Assembly (NCBI RefSeq): GCF_004331075.1
Contig: NZ_SJNX01000006.1
Span: forward strand, 1-64,000
Direction: 5' to 3'
Length of the DNA stretch: 64,000 bases
DNA from: Acinetobacter brisouioides
Lineage (GTDB): Bacteria > Pseudomonadota > Gammaproteobacteria > Pseudomonadales > Moraxellaceae
Shown: positions 18,019 to 27,558 of the stretch, piece after piece
Position numbering within the stretch: position 1 is the stretch's first letter
Layout: each line of letters opens with the position of its first letter
The notes under the pieces: model-generated
Databases searched by the model: none
What the model saw: the letters and a program-made list of their open reading frames with translations, nothing else
What the model was told of the DNA's origin: nothing
Program-made: the position numbers and the translations under genes

Positions 18019-18663
18019 ATGAAAACGATATTAATTGCTAATCAAAAAGGCGGATGCGGAAAAACCAATACAGCCATTACACTTGCCAGTGCCCTTGCAG
18101 CAAAAAATTACCGCGTTGCACTTGCCGATGCTGACAATCAAAAGTCGAGCTTGCAATGGTTAAAACAACGTCCTGAACATAGTGTCTCGATTCAATCGCT
18201 GGACTGGCGCAATGAAAAATCAATTGGTGACGTACCAAAAAACCTTGAATATTTAATTATTGATGCACCAGGCGCGTTGTCAGGTGAACATGCTGAACAA
18301 TTGATCAGCGAAAGTCATGCAATTATTATCCCGATACAGCCATCATTCTTTGATATTGACAGTACACGTCGTTTTCTCAAGCATTTACAAGAGATTAAAC
18401 GCGTACGCAAAGGTAAAGTCGAGTTGCTTTTACTGGCAAACCGTGTCAAAGCCAACAGTGCCAGCTCGAAAGATATTCAGGATTTTTTTAGCAAAATTGA
18501 ACAAGAACCGATTGCATGGATTTCTGAGCGCAGCGCTTATGGGCAACTTGCCATGCAAGGTTTGAGTATTTTTGATAAACAACAGAAAATCTATCAGACC
18601 ATTCAAAAACAATGGCAACCACTACTCAACGTGATTATTGACGACTCGACAGCATGGTTTTAA
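18019..18663 (+). CDS. Orphan ParA-family ATPase
   Basis: The 214-residue protein opens with the deviant Walker A motif KGGCGKT at residues 10-16, and has an A'-like DADNQKSS and a Walker B region LIIDAPG. It is a short ParA, like the plasmid ParF and chromosomal McdA/ParC/MipZ-type cargo-positioning ATPases, which move along the nucleoid or membrane by ATP-driven dimerisation. No ParB gene or parS site is visible nearby, so the cargo is unknown. It has no clear operon partner; the AI-2E family gene starts 77 bp downstream. Confidence 0.85.
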   Translation: MKTILIANQKGGCGKTNTAITLASALAAKNYRVALADADNQKSSLQWLKQRPEHSVSIQSLDWRNEKSIGDVPKNLEYLIIDAPGALSGEHAEQLISESHAIIIPIQPSFFDIDSTRRFLKHLQEIKRVRKGKVELLLLANRVKANSASSKDIQDFFSKIEQEPIAWISERSAYGQLAMQGLSIFDKQQKIYQTIQKQWQPLLNVIIDDSTAWF

Positions 18664-18740
18664 AGCCTCCAAAGTAGATCAATTTGCCACCACGTGTTTT
18701 TCAGTTAATATACGAATATTAAAAAAACCTTAATTTTGAG

Positions 18741-19826
18741 ATGCACGTGCAAAAATCTGCTCCTATTTTATTACATCGTATTTTATTGTTCGGATTGTTT
18801 TTTATCCTGCTGTATTTAAGTTTCAGTGTTCTTAAGTATTTTATTGTCCCTGTGGTTTGGGCCGTCATTATTGCTTATATGACTTGGCCAATTTACCGAT
18901 GGATCTTGAGAAAATGCGGTGAGCAACGCACTAATCTCAGTGCAACCCTCATGTTATTGCTGATTATTTTGGTGATTGGCGTGCCCTTTGTATTTGCAAT
19001 TTTTATTCTGCAAAATGAGGGGCAGCAGTTATTTATCGCAGTCCAACAACAATTATTTTCTGGGCATCTGAACTTACCTGCATTTATTACAGGTCTTCCA
19101 ATTATTGGTCATGATATTCAACGTATGCTGGATGAGTTAAATAGCGATCCGCACTCTCTACGACAAAATATTATGCTGTGGTTACAAAGCCACGTAAACT
19201 ACGGTCGCCTTGTTTTGGGTGAAATTAGCCGTAATCTGGTGAAATTATTTTTTGCACTGTTTTCCCTGTTTTTCTTTTATCGTGATGGCATTACCTTACT
19301 CAATCAGGTTAAACATGCCTTGGAAAAAGTCGTTGGTCCCCGTATTCATCATTATTTAAAAACGATTTCCCAAACCACGCGCGCGGTGGTGTACGGCATT
19401 GGCTTAACAGCAATTGCTCAAGCCATCTTGGCGGGTTTAAGTTATTTTATCGCGGGTGTTCCCAACCCAATGTTCCTAACCATCATCACTTTTGTGTTGG
19501 CGTTGATTCCATTTGGTACACCAATCTCTTATATCGCCGTCAGCTTGTGGTTATTTTCACAAGGGCAAATTTTCGCAGCGATTGGCGTATTAACTTGGGG
19601 AGTTTGTATTGTCAGTACGTCTGACAATGTGATTCGCCCTCTGGTGATTTCAGGAGCGACCCAAGTTCCGTTTTTATTGATTATGTTTGGCGTTTTGGGG
19701 GGCATTGCCAGTTTTGGTCTAATCGGGCTATTTATTGGTCCTGTGGTTCTGGCGATTTTACTGGCAATCTGGCGAGAATGGATTCATGAACAACAACTGG
19801 AGAATTCAACTTCAACATCAGAGTGA
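18741..19826 (+). CDS. AI-2E family transporter
   Basis: The 361-residue inner-membrane protein has about eight hydrophobic segments and family features: paired N-terminal helices, a soluble middle segment (about residues 105-165), and the later ALIPFGTPISYIAVSLWL and GPVVLAILLAIW. The family was named for TqsA, which exports the autoinducer AI-2; other members are sodium/proton antiporters or of unknown role, so quorum signalling should not be assumed. The C-terminus is polar. The ribosome site is weak (TTTGAG). Confidence 0.88.
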   Translation: MHVQKSAPILLHRILLFGLFFILLYLSFSVLKYFIVPVVWAVIIAYMTWPIYRWILRKCGEQRTNLSATLMLLLIILVIGVPFVFAIFILQNEGQQLFIAVQQQLFSGHLNLPAFITGLPIIGHDIQRMLDELNSDPHSLRQNIMLWLQSHVNYGRLVLGEISRNLVKLFFALFSLFFFYRDGITLLNQVKHALEKVVGPRIHHYLKTISQTTRAVVYGIGLTAIAQAILAGLSYFIAGVPNPMFLTIITFVLALIPFGTPISYIAVSLWLFSQGQIFAAIGVLTWGVCIVSTSDNVIRPLVISGATQVPFLLIMFGVLGGIASFGLIGLFIGPVVLAILLAIWREWIHEQQLENSTSTSE

Positions 19827-19949
19827 TACAATGCATTTACTGATATCAGTATAACAAATTCATACATGCGCTAACCGATTAGGCACAATACTTCAATTTT
19901 TGTTTGCTTGAATAAAAGACGTAAAAAAATAAAACAGGATAATAATCAC

Positions 19950-20498
19950 ATGCGTCATTTTATTCAGCTCACAGGCTTGTGCCTTCTCGGCTCCATGCTA
20001 CTTACTGGTTGCCAGTCTTGGTCACATTCAAAACACACCTCACAGCAGCAAGTAACCATGAATGCTGTAACTGCACAGGGAATTGCCGAGAAAATCGGAA
20101 CTGTGACGTTACAGGATTCTGCTCAAGGTTTAGTCATTAGCACTCATTTATCCAAACTACCTTCAGGCATGCATGGTTTTCATGTTCATGAAAAAGGATC
20201 ATGTGACCCTGCGATGAAAGATGGTAAGATGGCTGCTGCTCTTGCTGCAGGCGGGCATTTTAACCCTCAACAAGTCGCTCATCATGGCACACCCCTCACA
20301 GGACATTTGGGAGATTTACCTGTACTTCAGGTCGATGCAAATGGAAATGCCAATCAAAAACTACTTGCGCCTCGTCTAAAACTCAGTGATGTCCATGGTT
20401 TGGCAATCATGATTCATGCGGGTGGTGACAACTATTCGGACTCTCCAAAACCATTTGGCGGTGGCGGTGAACGGATTGCTTGTGGGCTAATTCCATAA
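19950..20498 (+). CDS. sodC: Cu/Zn superoxide dismutase, lipoprotein form
   Basis: The ATG at 19950 has CAGGAT about 10 bp upstream and gives 182 residues. A lipobox LLTGC puts the lipid cysteine at residue 21, so the enzyme is anchored in the envelope. Metal ligands are in place: HGFHVHEKGSCD for copper and the disulfide, GGHFNPQQVAHHG and HLGD for copper/zinc, and MIHAGGDNY for the active-site loop; GGGGERIACG supplies the second disulfide cysteine and the substrate-guiding arginine. SodC removes superoxide in the periplasm. It is a single gene followed by a YccS-like gene. Confidence 0.95.
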   Translation: MRHFIQLTGLCLLGSMLLTGCQSWSHSKHTSQQQVTMNAVTAQGIAEKIGTVTLQDSAQGLVISTHLSKLPSGMHGFHVHEKGSCDPAMKDGKMAAALAAGGHFNPQQVAHHGTPLTGHLGDLPVLQVDANGNANQKLLAPRLKLSDVHGLAIMIHAGGDNYSDSPKPFGGGGERIACGLIP

Positions 20499-20574
20499 AG
20501 CACGCAGTGTAATTGACAAGAACTTAAAAAAAGTCCAGTCTAAATACTGACATAATCACCTAAAAATCAATAAC

Positions 20575-22713
20575 GTGAATAGCTTTTATATCCTGCTTCA
20601 GCGTTACCTAAGCAATGCATTGATCATGTATTGCTTACAAATGTGTATTGTGCTGACTGGCACCACACTCGGTTTATATTATTTGCACTTGGGGCAATTT
20701 ATTGTCCCTGTGACCTTAGGAACTATTGCAGCAGCCCTAACCGATTTCGATGATCGGCTCAGTATTCGCTTGCGTAATTTACTCTATGTTTGTGTGCTGT
20801 TTTTTATCACCAGCACCATTTTAGAGTTGTTACACCCCTATCCTATTTTCTTTATTTTGTATTTATCGTTGTCCAGTGCAGGTTTTATTTTACTGGGCGG
20901 CTTGGGACAGCGTTACGCTACCATTTCGTTTGGAACAGTGTTGCTGTCGATTTATACCATGTTTGGTTTGGGCGAAGTACACGTCTGGTACTGGCAACCC
21001 AGCTGCTTTGTTTTGGGTGCGATCTGGTACAGTTGTGCAGCGATTATTTTTTATCTGCTCAAACCGACACTGGTGGTACAGGACTATCTCTCGACCAGTT
21101 TTCAACAGATTGCTCAGTTACTTCAACTCAAATCTAAACTTTTCGACCCCGACCACCAACACTTGGTTGAACAACTGCTGTTTGATTTATCTGTACAAAA
21201 TTCAGCTGTGGTACAAAGTTTAAATCAGACCAAAACCGCTTTGCTGACGCGCCTGAAAGCCTCACGTGCCAATAAAAATACCATTTACTGGCTACATCTC
21301 TACTTTTTGGCACAGGATATTCACGAACAGGCAACCTCCAATTATTTACATTACGAACAGATTCAAGCCAATTTTAGCCGTAGCGATTTAATTTTTCGCA
21401 TTCAAAAAAATATCCGTATGAATGCGCTCGCCTGTGAGCAAATTGCGCAGTGTGTACTGAATCGGCAACCCTATGTGGTCAACCCTGAGCATAGTTTGGC
21501 ACTTCAGCATTTAGAACAATCTATGCACGACTGGGTACAACTCAACCCAGCGAATCTGGAAGTGAAAAATTTACAGCTCATTTTAAATAATTTGCATAAT
21601 CTACATCAGCAACTTTTGGCACTGAATCATTTACCACAACACACGACCACACTCGATGACAATCTGAATTTACTCGATGATGATATTCAAGGCTGGCATG
21701 ATCTCGTTTTAAAACTTAAGCAACATCTAAGTCCCCAATCTGCCTTGTTTCGCCATGCTGTACGCATCGCGGTCGTATTTCTGGTGGGTTATGCCATTTC
21801 TCTACTGCCTTTTGCCCGCAATGGCTACTGGATTTTACTCACTAGTTTATTTGTCTGCCAAATCAGCTACTTTGCCACCAAGTCGCGCCTAAAAATGCGG
21901 ACTCTGGGCACACTACTGGGTGTGTTATGTGGTATTCCCATTTTATATTTTGTTCCCAGTATTGAAGGGCAACTGCTGCTAACCGTCATTTGTGGCGTGC
22001 TGTTTTTCTATTTACGCGTCAAAAAATATTCGATGGCAACCCTCATGGCAACCTTGATGGTGCTACTGATTTTTAATATTAAAGGATCAGGCTATGAAAT
22101 TATTCTGCCGCGAATTATTGATACCTTGCTCGGCTGCGGAATTGCATGGTTAGCAGTCAGCCTGATTTGGCCTGACTGGAATTTTCGGAATATTTCCAAC
22201 AATATTAAAAATTCAACCCAAGCCACATTGGCTTATCTGGATGCCGTAGTCGAGCAGTATCAGCAAGGCAAAAGTAACAGTATGCATTATCGTAGAGCTC
22301 GGCGTTTTGCACATAATAAACAGATTGAGCTGTCTGCCATGATTTCCAGTCTGAGTGCTGAACCACATCCCAATCCGACCCTAATTCATCATGCTTTTCG
22401 TTATCTGGTTTATAGCCATAGTCAGCTCAGTTATATTTCAGCACTGGGAAGTCACCGCGAACAGGTGCAAGATCCACAGATTCTAGAATTAATGCATTGG
22501 TGTCAGCAGACTTTAAATGCTGTACTACTCCAACAGCAGCCTTTAGCTGACATTCAGATTCAGGAAAAACTCAAAGAAATTAAAATACTTAGTCAGCAAG
22601 CGAACTTATCGGATCATTTGTTATTAATCTTAAAACAGATCAGTTTATTATTAGAAACTCTGCCTGAATTACTCCACTTACGCCAGCAGTTACTCATACA
22701 AGAGATTAAGTAA
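20575..22713 (+). CDS. yccS: YccS-like FUSC-family membrane protein
   Basis: The 712-residue protein starts with GTG at 20575; no better start with similarity is seen. It has two blocks of transmembrane helices, about residues 15-160 and 395-530, split by a long soluble helical region, then a soluble C-terminal domain. This is the FUSC/YccS arrangement; the second block includes ARNGYWILLTSLFVCQ, a family signature. YccS-like proteins are inner-membrane proteins thought to act as exporters, related to AaeB, with unproved substrates. The C-terminal domain ends with LLHLRQQLLIQ. Confidence 0.8.
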   Translation: MNSFYILLQRYLSNALIMYCLQMCIVLTGTTLGLYYLHLGQFIVPVTLGTIAAALTDFDDRLSIRLRNLLYVCVLFFITSTILELLHPYPIFFILYLSLSSAGFILLGGLGQRYATISFGTVLLSIYTMFGLGEVHVWYWQPSCFVLGAIWYSCAAIIFYLLKPTLVVQDYLSTSFQQIAQLLQLKSKLFDPDHQHLVEQLLFDLSVQNSAVVQSLNQTKTALLTRLKASRANKNTIYWLHLYFLAQDIHEQATSNYLHYEQIQANFSRSDLIFRIQKNIRMNALACEQIAQCVLNRQPYVVNPEHSLALQHLEQSMHDWVQLNPANLEVKNLQLILNNLHNLHQQLLALNHLPQHTTTLDDNLNLLDDDIQGWHDLVLKLKQHLSPQSALFRHAVRIAVVFLVGYAISLLPFARNGYWILLTSLFVCQISYFATKSRLKMRTLGTLLGVLCGIPILYFVPSIEGQLLLTVICGVLFFYLRVKKYSMATLMATLMVLLIFNIKGSGYEIILPRIIDTLLGCGIAWLAVSLIWPDWNFRNISNNIKNSTQATLAYLDAVVEQYQQGKSNSMHYRRARRFAHNKQIELSAMISSLSAEPHPNPTLIHHAFRYLVYSHSQLSYISALGSHREQVQDPQILELMHWCQQTLNAVLLQQQPLADIQIQEKLKEIKILSQQANLSDHLLLILKQISLLLETLPELLHLRQQLLIQEIK

Positions 22714-22719
22714 GACCTC

Positions 22720-22768
22720 TCAGGCGTGTGCTTGAACACAATGCCACACCTGACTTCAATATTTTTTT
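22720..22768 (+). terminator. Possible terminator after yccS
   Basis: TCAGG-TGTG pairs with CACA-CCTGA through a bulged stem, and seven T residues follow about 10 bp later. The stem is imperfect, so this is tentative. Confidence 0.35.
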
Positions 22769-22791
22769 AATCAATAAACTGCAAGATGCTA

Positions 22792-24018
22792 CTAAAACAG
22801 ACCTGTCTGCTGTCGCTGATCCAGTAATTGTTTAAGCACTTTTCTCGGATAGAGAAACCATAAACTCAACAACAGTACACAACTTCCAGAAAATGCGATC
22901 AGATGGAATTGCGTATACAGCCAGCGTACAACTTCAATCACTACAAAAAAGCTCAACATCAGCAGCATCGAAACCGCAGCTGCAACTGTGCCTTTTGATA
23001 CATTTGAAGACATTAAGGCAAAACGATACATGACTGAAAAACTGATGCCCTCACCAAAACTGATTAAGGTCATGCCAATCAGGAGTAATGCAAGCGCATA
23101 TTGCGGCAACCAAACGGCGCTCAGCAAAAATAAAGCCCCACATAGCATGATCGGTACGCCAATAAAAACCGTTCGCCCCAATGCAAAACGATCAATCACT
23201 TTAATTAATAACGCATTTCCTGCGATCAGTCCTAAAAACACAGGAAATTGTGATAGTCCATAAGCCAGACTGCTGAGTTTAAGCTCATCAACCAACATCA
23301 CAGGTGACAGCGCAATCCATAACATCAACGGAATATTCACCAAAGGCAAAGCCAGACTTAGCCCTAAAAATTGTGAGTTACGATATACGCGCTTAAAATC
23401 ATCGAACAAATACACAAAAGGCTGCCGTGTAATGCTCTGCTGTTGTCGCGGCATTTGGCTATTTAAACCGAACCAGCTCAGTCCAGCCAAAATGGCAATG
23501 GCTATAAATCCCCAATGCCATGACACATAATCAATCAAAAATGCCCCCAGCACAGGCCCAAGCAAAGGTGCAAGTAAAGAAATATTGGCCATGAGTGCCA
23601 TGACTTTAATTGCATCACGCTCAGCAAAATTTTCCTGAATCGCCGCATAACCCACTGCCGAAATGACCGTGAGGCCAATGCCTTGTAGAAAACGCAGGGC
23701 TAAAAACTGTTGTATATTTTGAGTCAATAAAATCAGCAGACAGCACACACCAAAAAATAATACACCTGTCAGCAGCACTCGCCTGCGCCCAAGTCGATCA
23801 GAAAGTGGGCCAAGCAGCCAAGCCACACACCCTCCCCCCAATAAATAAAATGACATGGATGAAGGTGCCCATGTTGCACTGACAGAAAAATCTTGGGTGA
23901 TTGCCAGCATAGCGGGCTGAATCAGGTCATTACCAATATAAACAGAGAACTCAAACAGTACGAGTGCTAACGGAAACATCAGGGTTGAACGATTCAAAGT
24001 TTTGGGAGTGGGTTGCAT
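22792..24018 (-). CDS. craA: CraA/MdfA-type multidrug efflux transporter
   Basis: The 408-residue major facilitator protein has 12 predicted helices. It opens with LMFPLALVLFEFSVYIGNDLIQPAML in parts, the MdfA-family start with the acidic residue of helix 1 in place, followed by motif A GPLSDRLGRRR and motif C-like LAPLLGPVLGAF. Segments such as YAAIQENFAERDAIKVMALM match my memory of Acinetobacter CraA, the proton-driven pump giving intrinsic chloramphenicol resistance. Substrate range may differ in this species. GAAGAAA lies before the ATG. A 616-bp intergenic region separates it from pstS. Confidence 0.9.
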   Translation of the reverse strand: MQPTPKTLNRSTLMFPLALVLFEFSVYIGNDLIQPAMLAITQDFSVSATWAPSSMSFYLLGGGCVAWLLGPLSDRLGRRRVLLTGVLFFGVCCLLILLTQNIQQFLALRFLQGIGLTVISAVGYAAIQENFAERDAIKVMALMANISLLAPLLGPVLGAFLIDYVSWHWGFIAIAILAGLSWFGLNSQMPRQQQSITRQPFVYLFDDFKRVYRNSQFLGLSLALPLVNIPLMLWIALSPVMLVDELKLSSLAYGLSQFPVFLGLIAGNALLIKVIDRFALGRTVFIGVPIMLCGALFLLSAVWLPQYALALLLIGMTLISFGEGISFSVMYRFALMSSNVSKGTVAAAVSMLLMLSFFVVIEVVRWLYTQFHLIAFSGSCVLLLSLWFLYPRKVLKQLLDQRQQTGLF

Positions 24019-24634
24019 CGTTTTTCTTCAATAAAGAACTGCACCAAACTTTAGAGCAGCGGGCAAAAATACAGAGATAAGTTTGAACTAAAATAAAGAA
24101 AATACAGCGTATGTCTCAGGGATTAAAAATAAACCAAGAAGCAGTTTAGATGTCATATAAGACACACCATAACACTTTTCACAGCAATGACTGAATGATT
24201 ACAGCGAATACAATATAGTGTCATATATTTTTTAGGCTGAATAAAAACTGTCATTTTATAGGTTCGTGGATCACACTTTGTCCGATTCAAGATACTCAAT
24301 CATTCACACTTTCTGCGAAAATTAACAGCAAGAATTTAAGGGAAAAGTATTTTTGCATATGATTGATTTTTAACAAGACCTTGATCTTAAACTTACAGAT
24401 TTAAAATTAAATTTTCAGTAAAAACTTAAACCAATATTAATTTTAAAAATTTATTTTGCAACAAAGTAATTAAGCTACCTTTCTTTTTTAATCTTTTTCG
24501 TTGTAACAAAAGTGACATATTTTAGTCACTTTGCTGTCACACAGTCACATTAAATTAACACTCAATTTAGTTCATTCTCATCTTCCATCCTTAATGAACT
24601 TAAGGTGGAAATACCTTCCATACAGGGAATATCT
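24019..24634. other. 616-bp intergenic region between craA and pstS
   Basis: This very AT-rich divergent region has no convincing ORF. The right third holds the PhoB-like half-site array and the pstS promoter. The left part must hold the craA promoter; I see scattered TGTCAT words at 24151, 24220 and 24249 but cannot assign a regulator to them. Confidence 0.5.
24501..24556 (+). promoter_or_regulatory. Tandem Pho boxes and -10 element of pstS
   Basis: Four heptamers start exactly 11 bp apart: TTGTAAC (24501), GTGACAT (24512), TAGTCAC (24523) and CTGTCAC (24534). They match the PhoB half-site CTGTCAT at 4, 5, 4 and 6 of 7 positions. A -10-like TAAATT begins at 24551, ten bases after the last half-site, which is the usual PhoB-dependent geometry with no -35 box. 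It should be switched on by phosphate limitation through PhoB. Confidence 0.6.
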
Positions 24635-25660
24635 ATGACTTACTTCTCTAAAAAAATATTTGGCGCTTTAGTAGCCTCTGCGACGCTTGCTATTAGCGTA
24701 GCGCATGCAGGTGAAATTACGGGTGCAGGTTCTACATTTGTATATCCTGTACTTTCAAAATGGTCAGCAACTTATCACGCTAAAACAGGCAATAAAATCA
24801 ACTACCAATCTATCGGTTCTGGTGGTGGTATTGCTCAAATTAAAGCAGGCACTGTAACTTTTGGTGCATCAGATATGCCATTAACTCCTGCTGAGTTAAA
24901 TGCTGCTGGTTTAAAACAATTCCCAATTATTATTGGTGGTGTTGTTCCAGTTGTGAACATTGATGGTGTACGTCCAGGCGCTTTACGTTTGACTGGTCCT
25001 GTTCTAGCAGACATTTTCTTGGGTAAAGTAACCAAGTGGAATGATCCAGAAATCCAACATTTAAACCCTTCTTTGCACCTTCCTGACCAACGTATTTCTG
25101 TTGTTCACCGCTCTGACGGTTCTGGTACAACTTTTAACTGGGCAAACTATCTATCTAAAGTAAGCCCAACTTGGAAATCTAAAGTTGGTGAAGGTACATC
25201 TATCTCTTGGCCTACAGGTATTGGCGGCAAAGGTAACGAAGGTGTTGCTGCTTATGTGAAGCAAATCAAAGGTTCTATTGGTTATGTTGAACTTGCATAC
25301 GCTTTACAAAACCGTATGAGCTACACAGCAATGCAAAACAAAGCAGGTCACTTTGTACAACCAAACACTGCAACTTTCCAAGCGGCAGCAGCGGGTACAA
25401 GCTGGAACAAATCACCTGATTTTTATAATGTAATTACCAATGCATCTGGTGCTAAATCTTGGCCAATCACTGCAACTACATTTGTAATCATGCATAAGCA
25501 ACCAAAATCTGCTCAAGCAAGCAAAGAAGCTCTAGACTTCTTCAAATGGTCACTTGAGCATGGTCAAGCAAATGCACGTGCTTTGGACTACATTCCTTTA
25601 CCTGCAAACCTAACTAAACAAATTGAAGGTTACTGGATTAAAAACATTAACGTTAAGTAA
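24635..25660 (+). CDS. pstS: Phosphate-binding protein PstS
   Basis: The 341-residue periplasmic protein starts at ATG 24635 with CAGGGAA upstream and carries a signal peptide ending VAHA at about residue 25. Phosphate-binding segments are clear: GAGSTFVYPVLSKW, SGGGIAQIKAGTVTFGASDMPL (in parts), and RSDGSGTTFNWANYLSKV with the Ser-Gly-Thr anion loop. PstS delivers inorganic phosphate to the PstCA channel. It is first of pstSCAB; a strong hairpin after it probably raises its mRNA level over the other genes. PhoB-like sites precede it. Confidence 0.95.
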   Translation: MTYFSKKIFGALVASATLAISVAHAGEITGAGSTFVYPVLSKWSATYHAKTGNKINYQSIGSGGGIAQIKAGTVTFGASDMPLTPAELNAAGLKQFPIIIGGVVPVVNIDGVRPGALRLTGPVLADIFLGKVTKWNDPEIQHLNPSLHLPDQRISVVHRSDGSGTTFNWANYLSKVSPTWKSKVGEGTSISWPTGIGGKGNEGVAAYVKQIKGSIGYVELAYALQNRMSYTAMQNKAGHFVQPNTATFQAAAAGTSWNKSPDFYNVITNASGAKSWPITATTFVIMHKQPKSAQASKEALDFFKWSLEHGQANARALDYIPLPANLTKQIEGYWIKNINVK

Positions 25661-25682
25661 TCTGGACATCGCCTCTTTTTTT

Positions 25683-25712
25683 AAATCCAACAGAATTCGT
25701 TTTGTTGGATTT
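25683..25712 (+). other. Hairpin between pstS and pstC
   Basis: A perfect 10-bp stem, AAATCCAACA / TGTTGGATTT, has a 10-nt loop and no proper T run after it. It is likely an mRNA-stabilising or partial terminator element that favours high PstS over the membrane parts, as in other binding-protein operons. Confidence 0.6.
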
Positions 25713-25740
25713 ATCTCTATTTCTTAATTAAAGATTTTCA

Positions 25741-26712
25741 ATGATGAAACTAGATAGAACAATGAACCTAAATAGTCAGACAGACTCAAAAGATCAGCGT
25801 AATGATCGACTGTTTCACTATGTGGTCAAAAGCTGTGCCATCTTTGTGCTTCTGATTATGCTTGCTGCATCTTTTTCCATGATTTGGAGTGGCAAAGAAG
25901 CTTTTCAAACCTTTGGATTTTCATTTATCTGGAACAGTTCTTGGGATCCGATTGAGAAAAATTTTGGTGCTCTTGTTCCCATTTATGGCACATTAGTCAC
26001 CTCTCTGATTGCCATGCTGATTGCCGTTCCTGTCAGTTTTGGTATCGCTATTTTTATTACCAACATTGCACCTAAGTGGATCCGTACCCCAATTGCAACA
26101 GCAATTGAGCTACTCGCAGGTATTCCCTCTATCATTTATGGTATGTGGGGTTTATTTGTTTTTGTGCCATTTATGGCGGATCACATTTACCCTTGGGTCA
26201 ATGACCATATGGGTACATGGCCACTTATCGGCCCACTGTTTCAAGGGCCACCAATTGGTTTAGGCATGCTCACCGCAGGTATTGTGCTGAGCATCATGAT
26301 TATTCCTTTTGTTTCTTCTATTATGCGTGAAGTGTTTGCAACCGTGCCAACACCACTGATTGAATCTGCTTATGCTGTCGGCAATACCACTTGGGAAGTC
26401 ATTTGGGATATTGTTTTACCTTATACCCGTTCAGCGGTACTCGGTGGTATTTTTCTAGGTTTAGGTCGCGCTTTAGGTGAAACAATGGCTGTGACATTCG
26501 TATTAGGGAATGCTCATCAGCTCAGTTTGTCATTGCTTGAACCAGGCAACTCGATTTCGGCAACCATTGCCAATGAATTTACCGAAGCAGATTCTAGTAT
26601 TTACTTGTCTTCACTGCTTGCACTAGGCTTTATTTTATTTGTCGTAACATTTATTGTGCTCGCGATTGCACGTTTCATGTTAGGGCGTCTATCACGCCGT
26701 GAAGGAGCGTAA
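25741..26712 (+). CDS. pstC: Phosphate ABC transporter permease PstC
   Basis: The 323-residue inner-membrane permease has a cytoplasmic N-terminal tail of about 25 residues, then six helices. It includes [21 protein letters not shown] and the ABC-coupling EAA loop in [24 protein letters not shown] (in parts), followed by [16 protein letters not shown], both hallmark PstC regions. It pairs with PstA to form the phosphate channel. ATG codons at 25741, 25744 and 25762 are possible; the first is taken. pstA begins 2 bp after its stop. Confidence 0.95.
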   Translation: MMKLDRTMNLNSQTDSKDQRNDRLFHYVVKSCAIFVLLIMLAASFSMIWSGKEAFQTFGFSFIWNSSWDPIEKNFGALVPIYGTLVTSLIAMLIAVPVSFGIAIFITNIAPKWIRTPIATAIELLAGIPSIIYGMWGLFVFVPFMADHIYPWVNDHMGTWPLIGPLFQGPPIGLGMLTAGIVLSIMIIPFVSSIMREVFATVPTPLIESAYAVGNTTWEVIWDIVLPYTRSAVLGGIFLGLGRALGETMAVTFVLGNAHQLSLSLLEPGNSISATIANEFTEADSSIYLSSLLALGFILFVVTFIVLAIARFMLGRLSRREGA

Positions 26713-26714
26713 TC

Positions 26715-27557
26715 ATGTCAACTGCGCTTTGGAAAACCCGTCAAGTTAAAAATTTTCTTGCAAAAGCCATGTCCTTATTCACTGCTGTATTTGGATTGTT
26801 CTGGTTAGTTTGGATTTTGTGGACCACCTTGAAAAATGGTCTACCTGCTTTGCATTTAAATCTACTCACTCAAATGACACCTCCTCCTGGTGAAACAGGT
26901 GGATTACTCAATGCCATTTTTGGCAGTATTTTTATGAGTGCAATTGCAGTTTTGATTGGTACGCCTGTCGGCATTGCAGCAGGAACTTACCTGTCTGAAT
27001 ACGCACGCGAAACCAAACTTGGTTTTTGTATTCGTTTTATTAATGACATTTTGCTTTCAACGCCTTCTATTGTGATTGGTCTGTTTGTATATGAACTTAT
27101 GGTTCGACAAATGGGGCATTTCTCTGCCATCGCAGGTGCAGTAGCATTGGCGTTTTTAGTTCTGCCTGTTGTAGTACGTACGACCGACGAGATGCTGCAA
27201 CTGGTTCCCAATACCCTACGTGAAGCTGCACAGGCTCTAGGTATTCCACGCTGGAAGATTGTCCAGCAGGTACTTTACCGTGCTGCCATGTCAGGGATTG
27301 TTACAGGCATCTTGCTGGCACTTGCCCGTATTTTGGGTGAAACAGCACCACTACTCTTTACTGCGCTCAACAACCAATATTGGTCAACCAATCTACTACA
27401 ACCGATGGCAAACGTGCCTGTAGTGATTTTCCAATATGCGATGAGTCCTTATGATGACTGGCATGCACTCGCATGGGCTGGCGCACTCCTCATGACCTTT
27501 TTTGTCCTTGTGCTTGGCATTGTGTCTCGCACAATCTTAATCAAAAAGGATAAATAA
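26715..27557 (+). CDS. pstA: Phosphate ABC transporter permease PstA
   Basis: The 280-residue permease has six helices and PstA features: [32 protein letters not shown], and the EAA loop [20 protein letters not shown] (in parts) with [17 protein letters not shown] after it. It forms the channel with PstC. The ATG follows GGAG by about 8 bp, and the stop is 1 bp before the pstB start, so the membrane and ATPase genes are translated together. Confidence 0.95.
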   Translation: MSTALWKTRQVKNFLAKAMSLFTAVFGLFWLVWILWTTLKNGLPALHLNLLTQMTPPPGETGGLLNAIFGSIFMSAIAVLIGTPVGIAAGTYLSEYARETKLGFCIRFINDILLSTPSIVIGLFVYELMVRQMGHFSAIAGAVALAFLVLPVVVRTTDEMLQLVPNTLREAAQALGIPRWKIVQQVLYRAAMSGIVTGILLALARILGETAPLLFTALNNQYWSTNLLQPMANVPVVIFQYAMSPYDDWHALAWAGALLMTFFVLVLGIVSRTILIKKDK

Positions 27558-27558
27558 A

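Noticed and set aside
17430..18663. Remnant of an integrated plasmid partition locus
   Set aside because: There is no ParB, parS-like repeats, replication gene or mobile element, and both sides are chromosomal genes.
18741..19826. Quorum-sensing AI-2 exporter as a functional claim
   Set aside because: The family name reflects one member only; no luxS or lsr gene is in the window to support that role.
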